The notes under the pieces: model-generated
Told to the model about the DNA's origin: nothing
Database searches by the model: none
The model's input: the letters and a program-made list of their open reading frames with translations, nothing else
In this document: positions 27,904 through 35,553 of the stretch, piece by piece
Layout of the letters: every line of letters begins with the position of its first letter
Position numbering within the stretch: position 1 is the stretch's first letter
Translations under genes and position numbers: made by a program
Assembly: GCF_013450295.1 (NCBI RefSeq)
Contig: NZ_SKBR01000001.1
Coordinates: 2,120,501-2,184,500, forward strand
Direction of reading: 5' to 3'
Length of the DNA: 64,000 nucleotides
Source: Streptomyces sp. AJS327
GTDB taxonomy: Bacteria > Actinomycetota > Actinomycetes > Streptomycetales > Streptomycetaceae

Positions 27904-28176
27904 CCGCGCCCCGGCCGCCCCCGTCGCTCGTCCGCCGCGTCTCCCCGCCGCCCTGCCCCCTGCCGCCCTGCCCCCTGCCGCCCCGCCGCGCACCGACCGC
28001 GGGCCGGACGGCGCTCGACGCGCTGGTCAGACGCACAATCGACTCACGGTGCACATGTGTGCGTAAGCCTGGTGAAACGTGCACGGCACCAGGCATGGTG
28101 GCGGACATCGCCGGGTCCGCGAGCCGCCGAACGGGGCGGACCCCCCTCATCCCCCCTGCCTGGAGGTCTGTCCGCC

Positions 28177-29571
28177 ATGCCCAGCCACACCTTCACCCGC
28201 CAGCTGCCGGTGGCCGAGCCCACCGACGTCCTCGTCGTGGGGAGCGGCCCCTCCGGGCTGGGCGCGGCGCTGTCCGCCGCGCGCAACGGGGCCTCCGTCC
28301 GGCTGGTGGAACGGTTCGGATTCCTCGGGGGCAACCTGACCGCCGGGCTGGTCGGCCCCTGTATGACCTCCTTCTCGCTGGACGGATCGACCCAGCTGGT
28401 GCGCGGGGTCTTCGACGAGTTCGTCCGGCGCATGGTCGAGGTGGGCGGTGCGGTGCACCCCTCCGAGACCCGCTCCGGCAGCCCCTACTCGGGCTTCATG
28501 GTCTACGGGCACGAGGCGGTGACCCCCTTCGACCCCGAGGCGGCCAAGCGGGTCGCGGCCGACATGTGCCAGGAGGCCGGAGTCCGGCTGCTGCTGCACA
28601 CCTTCGTCGCCGACGCCGTCACCGAGGGGCGCCGGGTGACCGGTGTGGTGGTGGCCAACAAGAGCGGCCTCAGCGTGCTCCCCGCCACCACGGTCATCGA
28701 CTGCACCGGGGACGGCGACGTCGCCGCCCGCGCGGGGGCCGGGTTCGACCTGGGCCGGGACGGGGACGGCCAGACACAGCCGATGACGCTCTTCTTCCGG
28801 GTGGCGGGCGTCGACGACGAGGCGGTGCGGGCCTACCAGGACGCGCACCCCGAGGAGCGGTTCCCCTTCCAGGGGCTCGTCGAGCGGGCGAGCGAGGACG
28901 GGTCCTTCACCCTGCCCCGCCGCGGCATCCAGCTGTTCAAGACGCTGGAGCCGGGGGTGTGGCGGATCAACACCACGCGCGTGCTGGGCCTGGACGGCAC
29001 CGACGCCGACGACCTCACCTCCGGCGAACTCACGGCCCGCCAGCAGGTCGTCGAGCTGCTGCGGTTCTTCCGCGAGCGGCTGCCCGGAATGCGCGACTGC
29101 ACGCTACTGGACACGGCGGCCACCATCGGCGTCCGGGAGACCCGGCGGATACGGGGGGAGCACCTCCTCACCCTGGACGAGCTGACCTCGGGGCACGCCT
29201 TCGAGGACACCGTCGCGGTGGCCGGCTACCCCGTCGACATCCACAGTCCCACCGGGCCGAACGGCCCCTTCGACGACGGGATCCCGCCCACCGCCAACAT
29301 CTACGAGATCCCCTTCGGCAGCCTGGTGCCCCGGGACCTGGACAACCTGCTGCTCTCCGGACGCTGCGTCTCCGCGACCCACGAGGCGCTCGCCGCGGTC
29401 CGCGTCATGCCCCCGTCCTTCGCGATGGGCGAGGCGGCCGGGACCGCCGCCGCTCTCGCCCGGCGGGACGGGGTCCCGCCCCGGGCGGTCGACGTGCCCG
29501 CGCTCCAGCGCCTCCTCCTCGACCAGGGCGCCTACCTGGGTCCCCGTTTCGAGTCCGCTTCCGTCGGCTGA
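28177..29571 (+). CDS. FAD-dependent oxidoreductase (FAD_oxidored / fumarate-reductase-like fold)
   Basis: A 464-residue flavoprotein. The dinucleotide motif is VVGSGPSGLGAA (residues 20-31), followed by the GGNLTAGLVGP segment typical of the FAD_oxidored group. TVIDCTGDGDVAARAGA and the C-terminal SGRCVSATHEALAAVRVMP support the assignment. There is no signal peptide. The ATG at 28177 has TGGAGG upstream; an earlier in-frame start adds about 40 atypical residues. An MHS transporter gene follows by 46 bp. The two probably take up and oxidise one compound under the SorC regulator. Substrate unknown. Confidence 0.82.
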   Translation: MPSHTFTRQLPVAEPTDVLVVGSGPSGLGAALSAARNGASVRLVERFGFLGGNLTAGLVGPCMTSFSLDGSTQLVRGVFDEFVRRMVEVGGAVHPSETRSGSPYSGFMVYGHEAVTPFDPEAAKRVAADMCQEAGVRLLLHTFVADAVTEGRRVTGVVVANKSGLSVLPATTVIDCTGDGDVAARAGAGFDLGRDGDGQTQPMTLFFRVAGVDDEAVRAYQDAHPEERFPFQGLVERASEDGSFTLPRRGIQLFKTLEPGVWRINTTRVLGLDGTDADDLTSGELTARQQVVELLRFFRERLPGMRDCTLLDTAATIGVRETRRIRGEHLLTLDELTSGHAFEDTVAVAGYPVDIHSPTGPNGPFDDGIPPTANIYEIPFGSLVPRDLDNLLLSGRCVSATHEALAAVRVMPPSFAMGEAAGTAAALARRDGVPPRAVDVPALQRLLLDQGAYLGPRFESASVG

Positions 29572-29617
29572 CCGTGCGGGCAGCGGCCAGCGCATCCCCT
29601 GAACGAATGGACATCCC

Positions 29618-30928
29618 ATGATCCGTCGCGTCGTCAGCGCCAGCACCGTGGGCACCGCCCTGGAGTGGTACGACTTCATGCTCTTCGGGACCGCCGCCGC
29701 GCTGGTCTTCGACAAGGTCTTCTTCCCCGACCACGACCCCGTGGTCGGCACGCTGGCCGCCCTCGCCACCTTCGCCGTCGGCTTCTTCGCCCGCCCCTTC
29801 GGCGGCCTGCTCTTCGGGCACTACGGTGACCGGATCGGCCGGAAGAAGGTCCTGGTCATCACGCTCGTCCTGATGGCGGTGGCCTCCACCCTCATGGGCC
29901 TGATCCCCAGCTACGACAGCATCGGCGTCGCCGCGCCCGCGATGCTGGTGTTCCTGCGCGTCCTCCAGGGGCTCGGCGCCGGCGCGGAGTACGCGGGCGG
30001 GGCGCTGATGGCGGCCGAGCACGCGCCACCGCGCAAACGCGGCCTGTACGCGGCCATCCCGCCGACCGGCAACGGGATCGGCGTCATCCTGGCCGCCGCC
30101 GTCTTCACGCCCTTCACCATGCTCCCGGAGGACCAGTTCACCACCTGGGGCTGGCGGGTCCCCTTCCTGGTCAGCATCCTGATCCTGCCGGTCGGCCTGT
30201 ACATCCGCATGCGGGTGTCCGAGACACCCGCGTTCGACGAGACCAAGGAGCGGGGTGAGGACGCCTCGTTCCCGGCCCTGGACCTCGCCCGGAGCGAGCC
30301 CAGGACGCTGCTGCGGTGCCTGCTCACCAACATCGGCCCCAACGTCGCCACCTACGTGCCGAGCGTCTACGCCCTCACCTACATCGAGGAGGACCTGGGC
30401 ATGGCCGCCAGCGTGGGCACCGTCGGCCTGCTGATCGCCAACTCCGTCAAGATGGTCACGCTTCCGCTATCCGGGGCGCTCTCGGACAGATGGGGCCGGA
30501 GACCGGTCTTCGCCTCGGGCGCCGTGCTGTGCGCGCTGCTCGCCTTCCCGTTCTTCTGGCTGCTCGACACCGGCCACTCCTGGGTGGTGTGGATCGCGAT
30601 GACGCTGATGCTCACCTTCGCCAACGACCTGATGCTCGGTGCCCAGGCGGCGATGCTCCCCGAGCAGTTCGACACGAGCGTGCGGTACACCGGCGTGGCG
30701 GTGAGCCGGGAGTTCGCGGCGGCGATAGCGGGCGGCACCCTGCCCTTCATCGCCGCGGCCCTGACCTCGCTCACCGGCGGAACGTGGGCGCTCTCCCTCC
30801 TGATGATCTTCATGTGCGTGCTCTCGCTCATCGGGGTGGCCGGTCTCCGGGACGGCCGGGAGCTGTCCTTCGTCGAGGACCCCACCGCCGACGCCGAGCC
30901 CGGCAGGGCGGCCGCCCCCGCGAGCTGA
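29618..30928 (+). CDS. MFS transporter, metabolite:H+ symporter (MHS) type
   Basis: A 436-residue 12-helix transporter. The N-terminal EWYDFMLFG and the loop motif GDRIGRKKVLV mark the MHS branch (shikimate, alpha-ketoglutarate, proline/betaine carriers), which imports carboxylate-like substrates with protons. It lies directly downstream of the FAD oxidoreductase and is convergent with a DUF1989 gene, 65 bp apart. Confidence 0.9.
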   Translation: MIRRVVSASTVGTALEWYDFMLFGTAAALVFDKVFFPDHDPVVGTLAALATFAVGFFARPFGGLLFGHYGDRIGRKKVLVITLVLMAVASTLMGLIPSYDSIGVAAPAMLVFLRVLQGLGAGAEYAGGALMAAEHAPPRKRGLYAAIPPTGNGIGVILAAAVFTPFTMLPEDQFTTWGWRVPFLVSILILPVGLYIRMRVSETPAFDETKERGEDASFPALDLARSEPRTLLRCLLTNIGPNVATYVPSVYALTYIEEDLGMAASVGTVGLLIANSVKMVTLPLSGALSDRWGRRPVFASGAVLCALLAFPFFWLLDTGHSWVVWIAMTLMLTFANDLMLGAQAAMLPEQFDTSVRYTGVAVSREFAAAIAGGTLPFIAAALTSLTGGTWALSLLMIFMCVLSLIGVAGLRDGRELSFVEDPTADAEPGRAAAPAS

Positions 30929-30993
30929 GCGCCGCCGCCCCGGCGCCCGCCGCGGACCGTACGGCCGCGCGCGGGGCCGGGGCCCGGCCGGAG

Positions 30994-31599
30994 CTACGCC
31001 CCCGGAGCCTCGCCGAACCGGATCTCCACGTCGGCCGGGACGGCGGCGGCTCCGTTGGTGGGCGCCATGTCCTGCGGACAGGCCGAGGCGACCACGACGA
31101 CGTCCTCGGTGGCCCGCAGCGTGACCTGGTCGCCCGGGCGCGAGGTCGGGGGCTGGATGCTGAGGGAGCCGTCCGCCTCCACGGGGACCCGCATGAAGAG
31201 GTTCACCGGCATCGGGACGAGCGGCGGCCGCCCGGCACCGAACGCCTCGACGGCCGCGAGGAAGTTGTCGTGGCAGTTGGCGTGGTACCCCTCGGCGCCC
31301 AGCTCCCGGTATCGGACCGGGTCGCAGCTCGGCATGAGCAGGTCGTGCGCCCCCGGGCTGGTGTCGGCGACGACCTCCAGCAGCGTGGCGCGCGTGGTGT
31401 CCACGAGCAGATCCCCGACCCCGAGGCCGATACGGCCGTTGCGCATGCGCGTCATCCCGGTGCAGACCGTGCGGCCCGGATCGTCCGCGGCGAAGGCCCA
31501 GGTGTCCACGACCTGCTGGCCGTGGGTGTTCACGAAGCTGACCGTCTGCCCCGCCACCAGCGCGAAGGCCGTTCCCGTGCGTGCTTCCAGGACCCGCAT
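30994..31599 (-). CDS. DUF1989 (urea-carboxylase-associated) family protein
   Basis: A 201-residue protein of the DUF1989 family. Conserved marks include GQTVSFVNTHGQQVVDTWAF, the YHANCHDN block and the late Cys of SACPQDM; the two cysteines and histidines could bind metal. Family members sit beside urea carboxylase or amine/amino-acid catabolism genes and some act in guanidine or biuret-type pathways, but no urea carboxylase is in the window. The convergent position next to the MHS transporter suggests membership of the same catabolic locus. Confidence 0.82.
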   Translation of the reverse strand: MRVLEARTGTAFALVAGQTVSFVNTHGQQVVDTWAFAADDPGRTVCTGMTRMRNGRIGLGVGDLLVDTTRATLLEVVADTSPGAHDLLMPSCDPVRYRELGAEGYHANCHDNFLAAVEAFGAGRPPLVPMPVNLFMRVPVEADGSLSIQPPTSRPGDQVTLRATEDVVVVASACPQDMAPTNGAAAVPADVEIRFGEAPGA

Positions 31600-31786
31600 C
31601 TCTCCCCTTTCGACGCCTCTACCAGCTCACACCATGGCGTACGGCCGTCCCCGGCGGAATCGTCCGCGCGCAGTTGCGCGGCCACGGTCCGTCCGCCCGC
31701 CCCGGCGGGGGAGTTGACGGACGTGGCGGGCCGCGCGGCCTCGGCGGGGTGGCCGGTCTCGGTGAGGCGGCCGGTCTGCCCGGACC

Positions 31787-32545
31787 TCAGGGGAGCAGCC
31801 GCCGCTCCTGGGCCACGGCGACCGCCCCGGCCCGGGTGTCGACGCCGAGCTTGTCGTAGATGCGGCCCAGATGGGTCTTCACGGTGGCCTCGCTGATGAA
31901 CAGCGCCCGGGCGATCTCCCGGTTGCCGAGACCACGGGACAGCTGCCGCAGGATGTCGCGTTCACGGTCGGTGAGGGTGGGGCGCGGATCGCGCAGCCGG
32001 GACACCATGCGCTGGGCGACGGGGGCGGAGAGCGCGGTGTGTCCCCGGGCCGCCGCCCGGATCGCGGCGAACAGCTCCTCGGGGCGCTCGGCCTTGAGGA
32101 GGTAGCCGGTGGCCCCCGCCTCGATGGCGCGGGTGAGGTCCGCGTCCGTGTCGTAGGTGGTCAGCACGAGGACGCGCGGCGCGCTGCCGGAGGCGTCCGC
32201 CGGGGCCTGGGCCAGGATGCGCCGGGTGGCCTCCACTCCGTCGATGCCCTCCCCGAGCTGGATGTCCATCAGGACCACGTCCGGCGCGAGCGCCGCGGAC
32301 CGGGCGACCGCCTCCTCGCCGGTCCCCGCCTCGCCCACGACCTCGATACCGGGCGCGCTCCCGAGCAGCGCGAGCAGCCCGGCACGCACCACGGTGTGGT
32401 CGTCGCAGAGCAGCAGACGCACGGGCACTGTCTCGGCGGCCTCGGCGGCGTCGGCCGTCTCGGACGGGCCAGCGGAACCGGAAGGGCCAGCGGAGCCGGG
32501 GGGAGGTGGGGAACCGGGCGGGGGCGGGGGTGGTGCCGGGGTCAT
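31787..32545 (-). CDS. senR: NarL-type response regulator (SenR-like)
   Basis: A 252-residue response regulator. After a Pro/Gly/Ser-rich leader of about 40 residues comes the receiver domain: DD of LLCDDH, the phospho-acceptor Asp in VVLMDIQ, and the Lys of YLLKAE. A LuxR HTH follows (LTDRERDILRQLSRGLGNREIARALFISEATVKTHLGRIY). An internal GTG at 32428 would give a standard 213-residue protein without the leader. I kept the ATG at 32545 because it overlaps the kinase stop by 4 bp. Together with the kinase and the divergent HbpS-like gene this looks like the SenS-SenR pair of Streptomyces reticuli, which responds to heme and oxidative stress. Confidence 0.85.
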   Translation of the reverse strand: MTPAPPPPPPGSPPPPGSAGPSGSAGPSETADAAEAAETVPVRLLLCDDHTVVRAGLLALLGSAPGIEVVGEAGTGEEAVARSAALAPDVVLMDIQLGEGIDGVEATRRILAQAPADASGSAPRVLVLTTYDTDADLTRAIEAGATGYLLKAERPEELFAAIRAAARGHTALSAPVAQRMVSRLRDPRPTLTDRERDILRQLSRGLGNREIARALFISEATVKTHLGRIYDKLGVDTRAGAVAVAQERRLLP

Positions 32546-33891
32546 GGCGTGGGCTCCAGCGGGATGGCGGCGGACAGGACGGTGCCCTCCTCGGGGGTGG
32601 ACTCGACGGTGAGCGTCCCGCCGAGACGCGCCACCCGGGCGCGCATGGCGGGCAGTCCGTACCCCCGGGCGGGGCCGGAGGCGGCGGCGCGCGCGCCGGA
32701 GGCGGAGGGTGGGTCGAAGCCGCGGCCGTCGTCCGCCACGTCCAGCACCACCTGGTCCCCGAGGTAGCTGAGGGTCAGCGCCACGGTGTCCGCCTCCGCG
32801 TGCTCCCGCGCGTTCGCCAGGGCGCCCTGCGCCACGCGGAGCAGGGCGGCGGCGACGCTCTCCGGCAGCGGGACCGGGGCACCCTCCCGGTGGAAGCGGA
32901 CCCGAGCGGGGGGCCGCCCGCCGCCCTCGCCTCCGCCGCCCGCGTGCCCGCCTCCCACCCGCTCGCCCCGTGCGCGCTCGCCCTGTTCGTGCTCGCGCGC
33001 GGCCAGTTCGCGCAGTGCCGTCTCCAGCGGGGCTCCCCCGGCCAGCGCGGATGGCGCGAGGTCGTGGACGAAGCGGCGCGCCTCCGCCAGGTCGCGCCCG
33101 GCGGCCTCGGCGGCCGTGCGGACGTGGGCGCGGGCCGCCGCCGGATCGGCCTCCCAGATCCGCTCCGCGGCCTGGAGCAGCAGCTGCTGACTGGACAGCC
33201 CCTGGGCGAGGGTGTCGTGGATCTCCATCGACAGCCGCTGCCGCTCGGCGAGACCGCCCTCGCGCCGCTCGGTGGCGGCCAGTTCGCGCCGGGTGCGCAG
33301 CAGGTCGTCGATGAGGGCGCGCTGCCGGGCGGCCTGTCGCTCGGTGTGCAGGAAGACGGCGGTGGCCAGCGCGGCGACCGCGGGCGGCAGGAGCACCAGG
33401 TGCGGGTCGAACCCCTCGGCCAGCCGCAGCTGCGCGAAGACGACCAGCGCCGTCAGCAGCGTCACGAGGGCGACGGCGGCGCGCGGGGGCAGGCTGCGCA
33501 GCGCCGTGTAGACGAGGGGGACGGCGCACCAGGCGAAGCTCGGCGCGAGGAGCACCAGCACCACCCAGGTGACGGTGATCGCGCCCAGCCCGGCCAGCGG
33601 CAGCGGGGCGGGAGAGACGGGGGCGGGGGCCGACGGCGCGCGGCCCGCGGTGCCGGACCCCGCGGCGCCGGACCCCGCCGCGCCGGACCCCGCGGCGGCT
33701 GGGACGCGTACCGGCCCGAGGACGTAGAGCAGCGCGAGCGCGGCGCTCAGCGCGAGGACCCAGGGGATCAGCGGCTGGCCCGGGTGGTTGTGCAGGTACC
33801 GGGCGAGCGAGGCGCCGAGCAGCAGGAAGAAGGCGGTGTGGAGGACCGGGGACAGCCAGCGGTCCTCCCGCTCGGCACTCGCACCGCGCAC
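32542..33891 (-). CDS. senS: Membrane sensor histidine kinase (SenS-like)
   Basis: A 449-residue kinase of the HisKA_3 group. Five hydrophobic segments lie in residues about 14-180, matching the five-helix sensor of SenS. The phospho-acceptor histidine is in SMEIHDTLAQGL, and the HATPase has the N box near ALANAREHAEA and the G1 motif DDGRGFD. A three-copy 15-bp DNA repeat makes a Gly-Ser-Gly-Ala linker between helices 2 and 3, and a Gly-rich insert interrupts the kinase domain. It has no clear extracytoplasmic domain, consistent with sensing through an accessory protein such as HbpS. Confidence 0.86.
   Translation of the reverse strand: MRGASAEREDRWLSPVLHTAFFLLLGASLARYLHNHPGQPLIPWVLALSAALALLYVLGPVRVPAAAGSGAAGSGAAGSGTAGRAPSAPAPVSPAPLPLAGLGAITVTWVVLVLLAPSFAWCAVPLVYTALRSLPPRAAVALVTLLTALVVFAQLRLAEGFDPHLVLLPPAVAALATAVFLHTERQAARQRALIDDLLRTRRELAATERREGGLAERQRLSMEIHDTLAQGLSSQQLLLQAAERIWEADPAAARAHVRTAAEAAGRDLAEARRFVHDLAPSALAGGAPLETALRELAAREHEQGERARGERVGGGHAGGGGEGGGRPPARVRFHREGAPVPLPESVAAALLRVAQGALANAREHAEADTVALTLSYLGDQVVLDVADDGRGFDPPSASGARAAASGPARGYGLPAMRARVARLGGTLTVESTPEEGTVLSAAIPLEPTP
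33646..33690. repeat. Three tandem 15-bp repeats inside senS
   Basis: Three near-identical copies of CGCGGCGCCGGACCC occupy 33646-33660, 33661-33675 and 33676-33690. On the coding strand they encode repeats of Gly-Ser-Gly-Ala-Ala in a loop between membrane helices, a likely site of length variation. Confidence 0.7.
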
Positions 33892-34203
33892 CGGTCCTCC
33901 CCTCGTCGTTCACCCTCGGTCCCCGGGGTTCCCCCGGGCCGCCCGGCTCTCCGCCGGTCGCCCTCGTCTCCCGCTGGCGGGTTCCCGGACAGTCGTAGCC
34001 CGCGCCGACACCTCCGCGCATCAACCGATCGGCTGATCCTCGGATCAGCCGAGGCGGTGGCGGACGGCAGCCGGAAGCCCGAGGCCCGGACGGGCGGTGG
34101 CTCACCAGAATGGGAGACGCGACGCACCGAGACCGCGTCCGCACCAGACCGCGTCCGTGCCGGGCCCGCTGGCCCGCACCGCGCCGACACCTCAGGGAGC
34201 ACC
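33892..34203. promoter_or_regulatory. senS/hbpS divergent promoter region
   Basis: A 312-bp intergenic region between divergent starts, without a supported gene. It contains the perfect dyad at 34030-34051, about 150 bp from the hbpS start. Confidence 0.55.
34030..34051. promoter_or_regulatory. 22-bp perfect dyad upstream of hbpS
   Basis: CGGCTGATCC at 34030-34039 and GGATCAGCCG at 34042-34051 are perfect inverted repeats with a 2-bp spacer. Its position in the senS/hbpS spacer makes it a candidate SenR site (inference). Confidence 0.55.
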
Positions 34204-34785
34204 ATGCGCACCCCCTTCAACAGCCCCCGCCGTGGCCGGATCGTGGCCGGTACCGCCGTCGGGGCCGTCGCCCTCGCCGGGCTCGGCGGCTTCGGCGCCG
34301 TCCAGGCCACCGCCTCCGACTCCACCTCCGCCGCCGACCGCGCGGCCGCCCCCGCGAAGGCGGGGGCGGGCGGCGACAACGTCACCAGTGACCGGCACCT
34401 GACCGTCGACGCCGCGACCACGGCGGCGCGGGCCGCGCTGGACGCCGCCGAGCGGGAGAACCAGCGGGTGTCGGTCGCGGTCGTCGGCCGCGACGGCAAC
34501 ACGATCGTCACCCTGCGCGGCGACGGCGCCGGACCGCAGTCCTACGTCTCGGCCGAGAAGAAGGCCTACACCGCCGTCTCCTGGAACGCGCCGACCTCCC
34601 AGCTGGTGAAGAACCTGGAGAAGACACCGAACCTGAAGGACATCCCGGGCACCCTCTTCCTCGGCGGCGGCACCCCCGTCACCGCGGGCGACTCCCCGGT
34701 GGCCGGGATCGGGGTGGCCGGGGCGCCCAGCGGGGAGCTGGACGAGAAGTTCGCCCGCGCTGGCGCGGAGAAGCTCAGCGAGTGA
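34204..34785 (+). CDS. hbpS: Secreted heme-binding protein (HbpS/GlcG-like)
   Basis: A 193-residue exported protein. It starts with an Arg-rich, twin-Arg-like segment (NSPRRGRIV) and a hydrophobic core to about residue 38, then an Ala/Gly linker. From residue 62 it is the GlcG/HbpS fold (LTVDAATTAARAALDAAERE, VSVAVVGRDGNTIVTLRGDGAG, SYVSAEKKAYTAV). In S. reticuli HbpS binds heme and iron and signals redox stress to SenS. The divergent senS-senR neighbours support that role here. The GTG of the next gene overlaps its stop by 4 bp. Confidence 0.88.
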   Translation: MRTPFNSPRRGRIVAGTAVGAVALAGLGGFGAVQATASDSTSAADRAAAPAKAGAGGDNVTSDRHLTVDAATTAARAALDAAERENQRVSVAVVGRDGNTIVTLRGDGAGPQSYVSAEKKAYTAVSWNAPTSQLVKNLEKTPNLKDIPGTLFLGGGTPVTAGDSPVAGIGVAGAPSGELDEKFARAGAEKLSE

Positions 34786-35546
34786 CGGGACGGAGGAGCA
34801 GCGTGCTCGGCATGACCCTGGCCGCCGTACTCGCCCTGGGCACCGCCTGCGCCACCCAGGACGGCGGGAGGACGGACGGCCCCTCGCACCCCGGAAGCAG
34901 CTCCTCCGCGGCGCCGCCCTCGGGTGGACGGTCCCCCGCGCCGTCCCCCGGGGCGGACCGGGCGCTGCTGACGGCGGCGGAGAAGGGGGACGCCGCGGCC
35001 GTGCGGGCGGCGCTCGACGCGGGCGCCCGGACCGAGGCGCGCGACGGCCAGCGGCGGACGCCGCTGCTGCTCGCCGCGCTCGGCGACCACGTGGAAGCGG
35101 CGCGGGCCCTGGTCACGGCGGGCGCCGACGCCAACGCGCGGGACGCGCGGCAGGACAGCGCCTGGCTGGTCACGGGCGTGACGGGCAGCGTCCGGATGGC
35201 CCGGGTCCTGCTCCCGGCGGAACCGGACCACTCGGTGACCAACCGCTTCGGCGGAACCTCCCTCATCCCGGCGAGCGAGCGCGGTCACGTCGCCTACGTG
35301 CGGGAGGTGCTGGAGCGGACGGACGTGCCGGTGGACCACGTCAACGGGCTCGGCTGGACCGCCCTGCTGGAGGCGGTGATCCTGGGCGACGGCGGCCGGG
35401 ACCACCAGCGGGTGGTCGCCCTGCTGCTGGACCACGGCGCCGATCCCTCCCTCGGGGACAAGGACGGGGTGACGCCGCTGGAGCACGCGGAGCGGCGCGG
35501 CTTCGACCGGATCGCCGCTCTGCTGCGTGCGGCGCCCGACCGGTAG
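34782..35546 (+). CDS. Ankyrin-repeat lipoprotein
   Basis: A 254-residue protein. Residues 1-23 form a lipoprotein signal with LGTAC as lipobox, then a Ser/Pro-rich linker. From residue 58 there are about five ankyrin repeats (ALLTAAEKGDAAAVRAALDAGA, TPLLLAALGDHVEAARALVTAGADANARD, then three more), ending in a short C-terminus. It is translationally coupled to hbpS, so it is probably exported to the same side of the membrane and may bind a partner in redox sensing. Exported ankyrin proteins beside catalases are known in other bacteria (AnkB). Confidence 0.85.
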   Translation: MTGRRSSVLGMTLAAVLALGTACATQDGGRTDGPSHPGSSSSAAPPSGGRSPAPSPGADRALLTAAEKGDAAAVRAALDAGARTEARDGQRRTPLLLAALGDHVEAARALVTAGADANARDARQDSAWLVTGVTGSVRMARVLLPAEPDHSVTNRFGGTSLIPASERGHVAYVREVLERTDVPVDHVNGLGWTALLEAVILGDGGRDHQRVVALLLDHGADPSLGDKDGVTPLEHAERRGFDRIAALLRAAPDR

Positions 35547-35553
35547 CCGTCGC

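Noticed and set aside
27950..27985. CCGCCCTGCCCCCT short tandem copies after the SorC gene
   Set aside because: Two partial copies of a C-rich word in a non-coding spacer; low complexity with no clear function.
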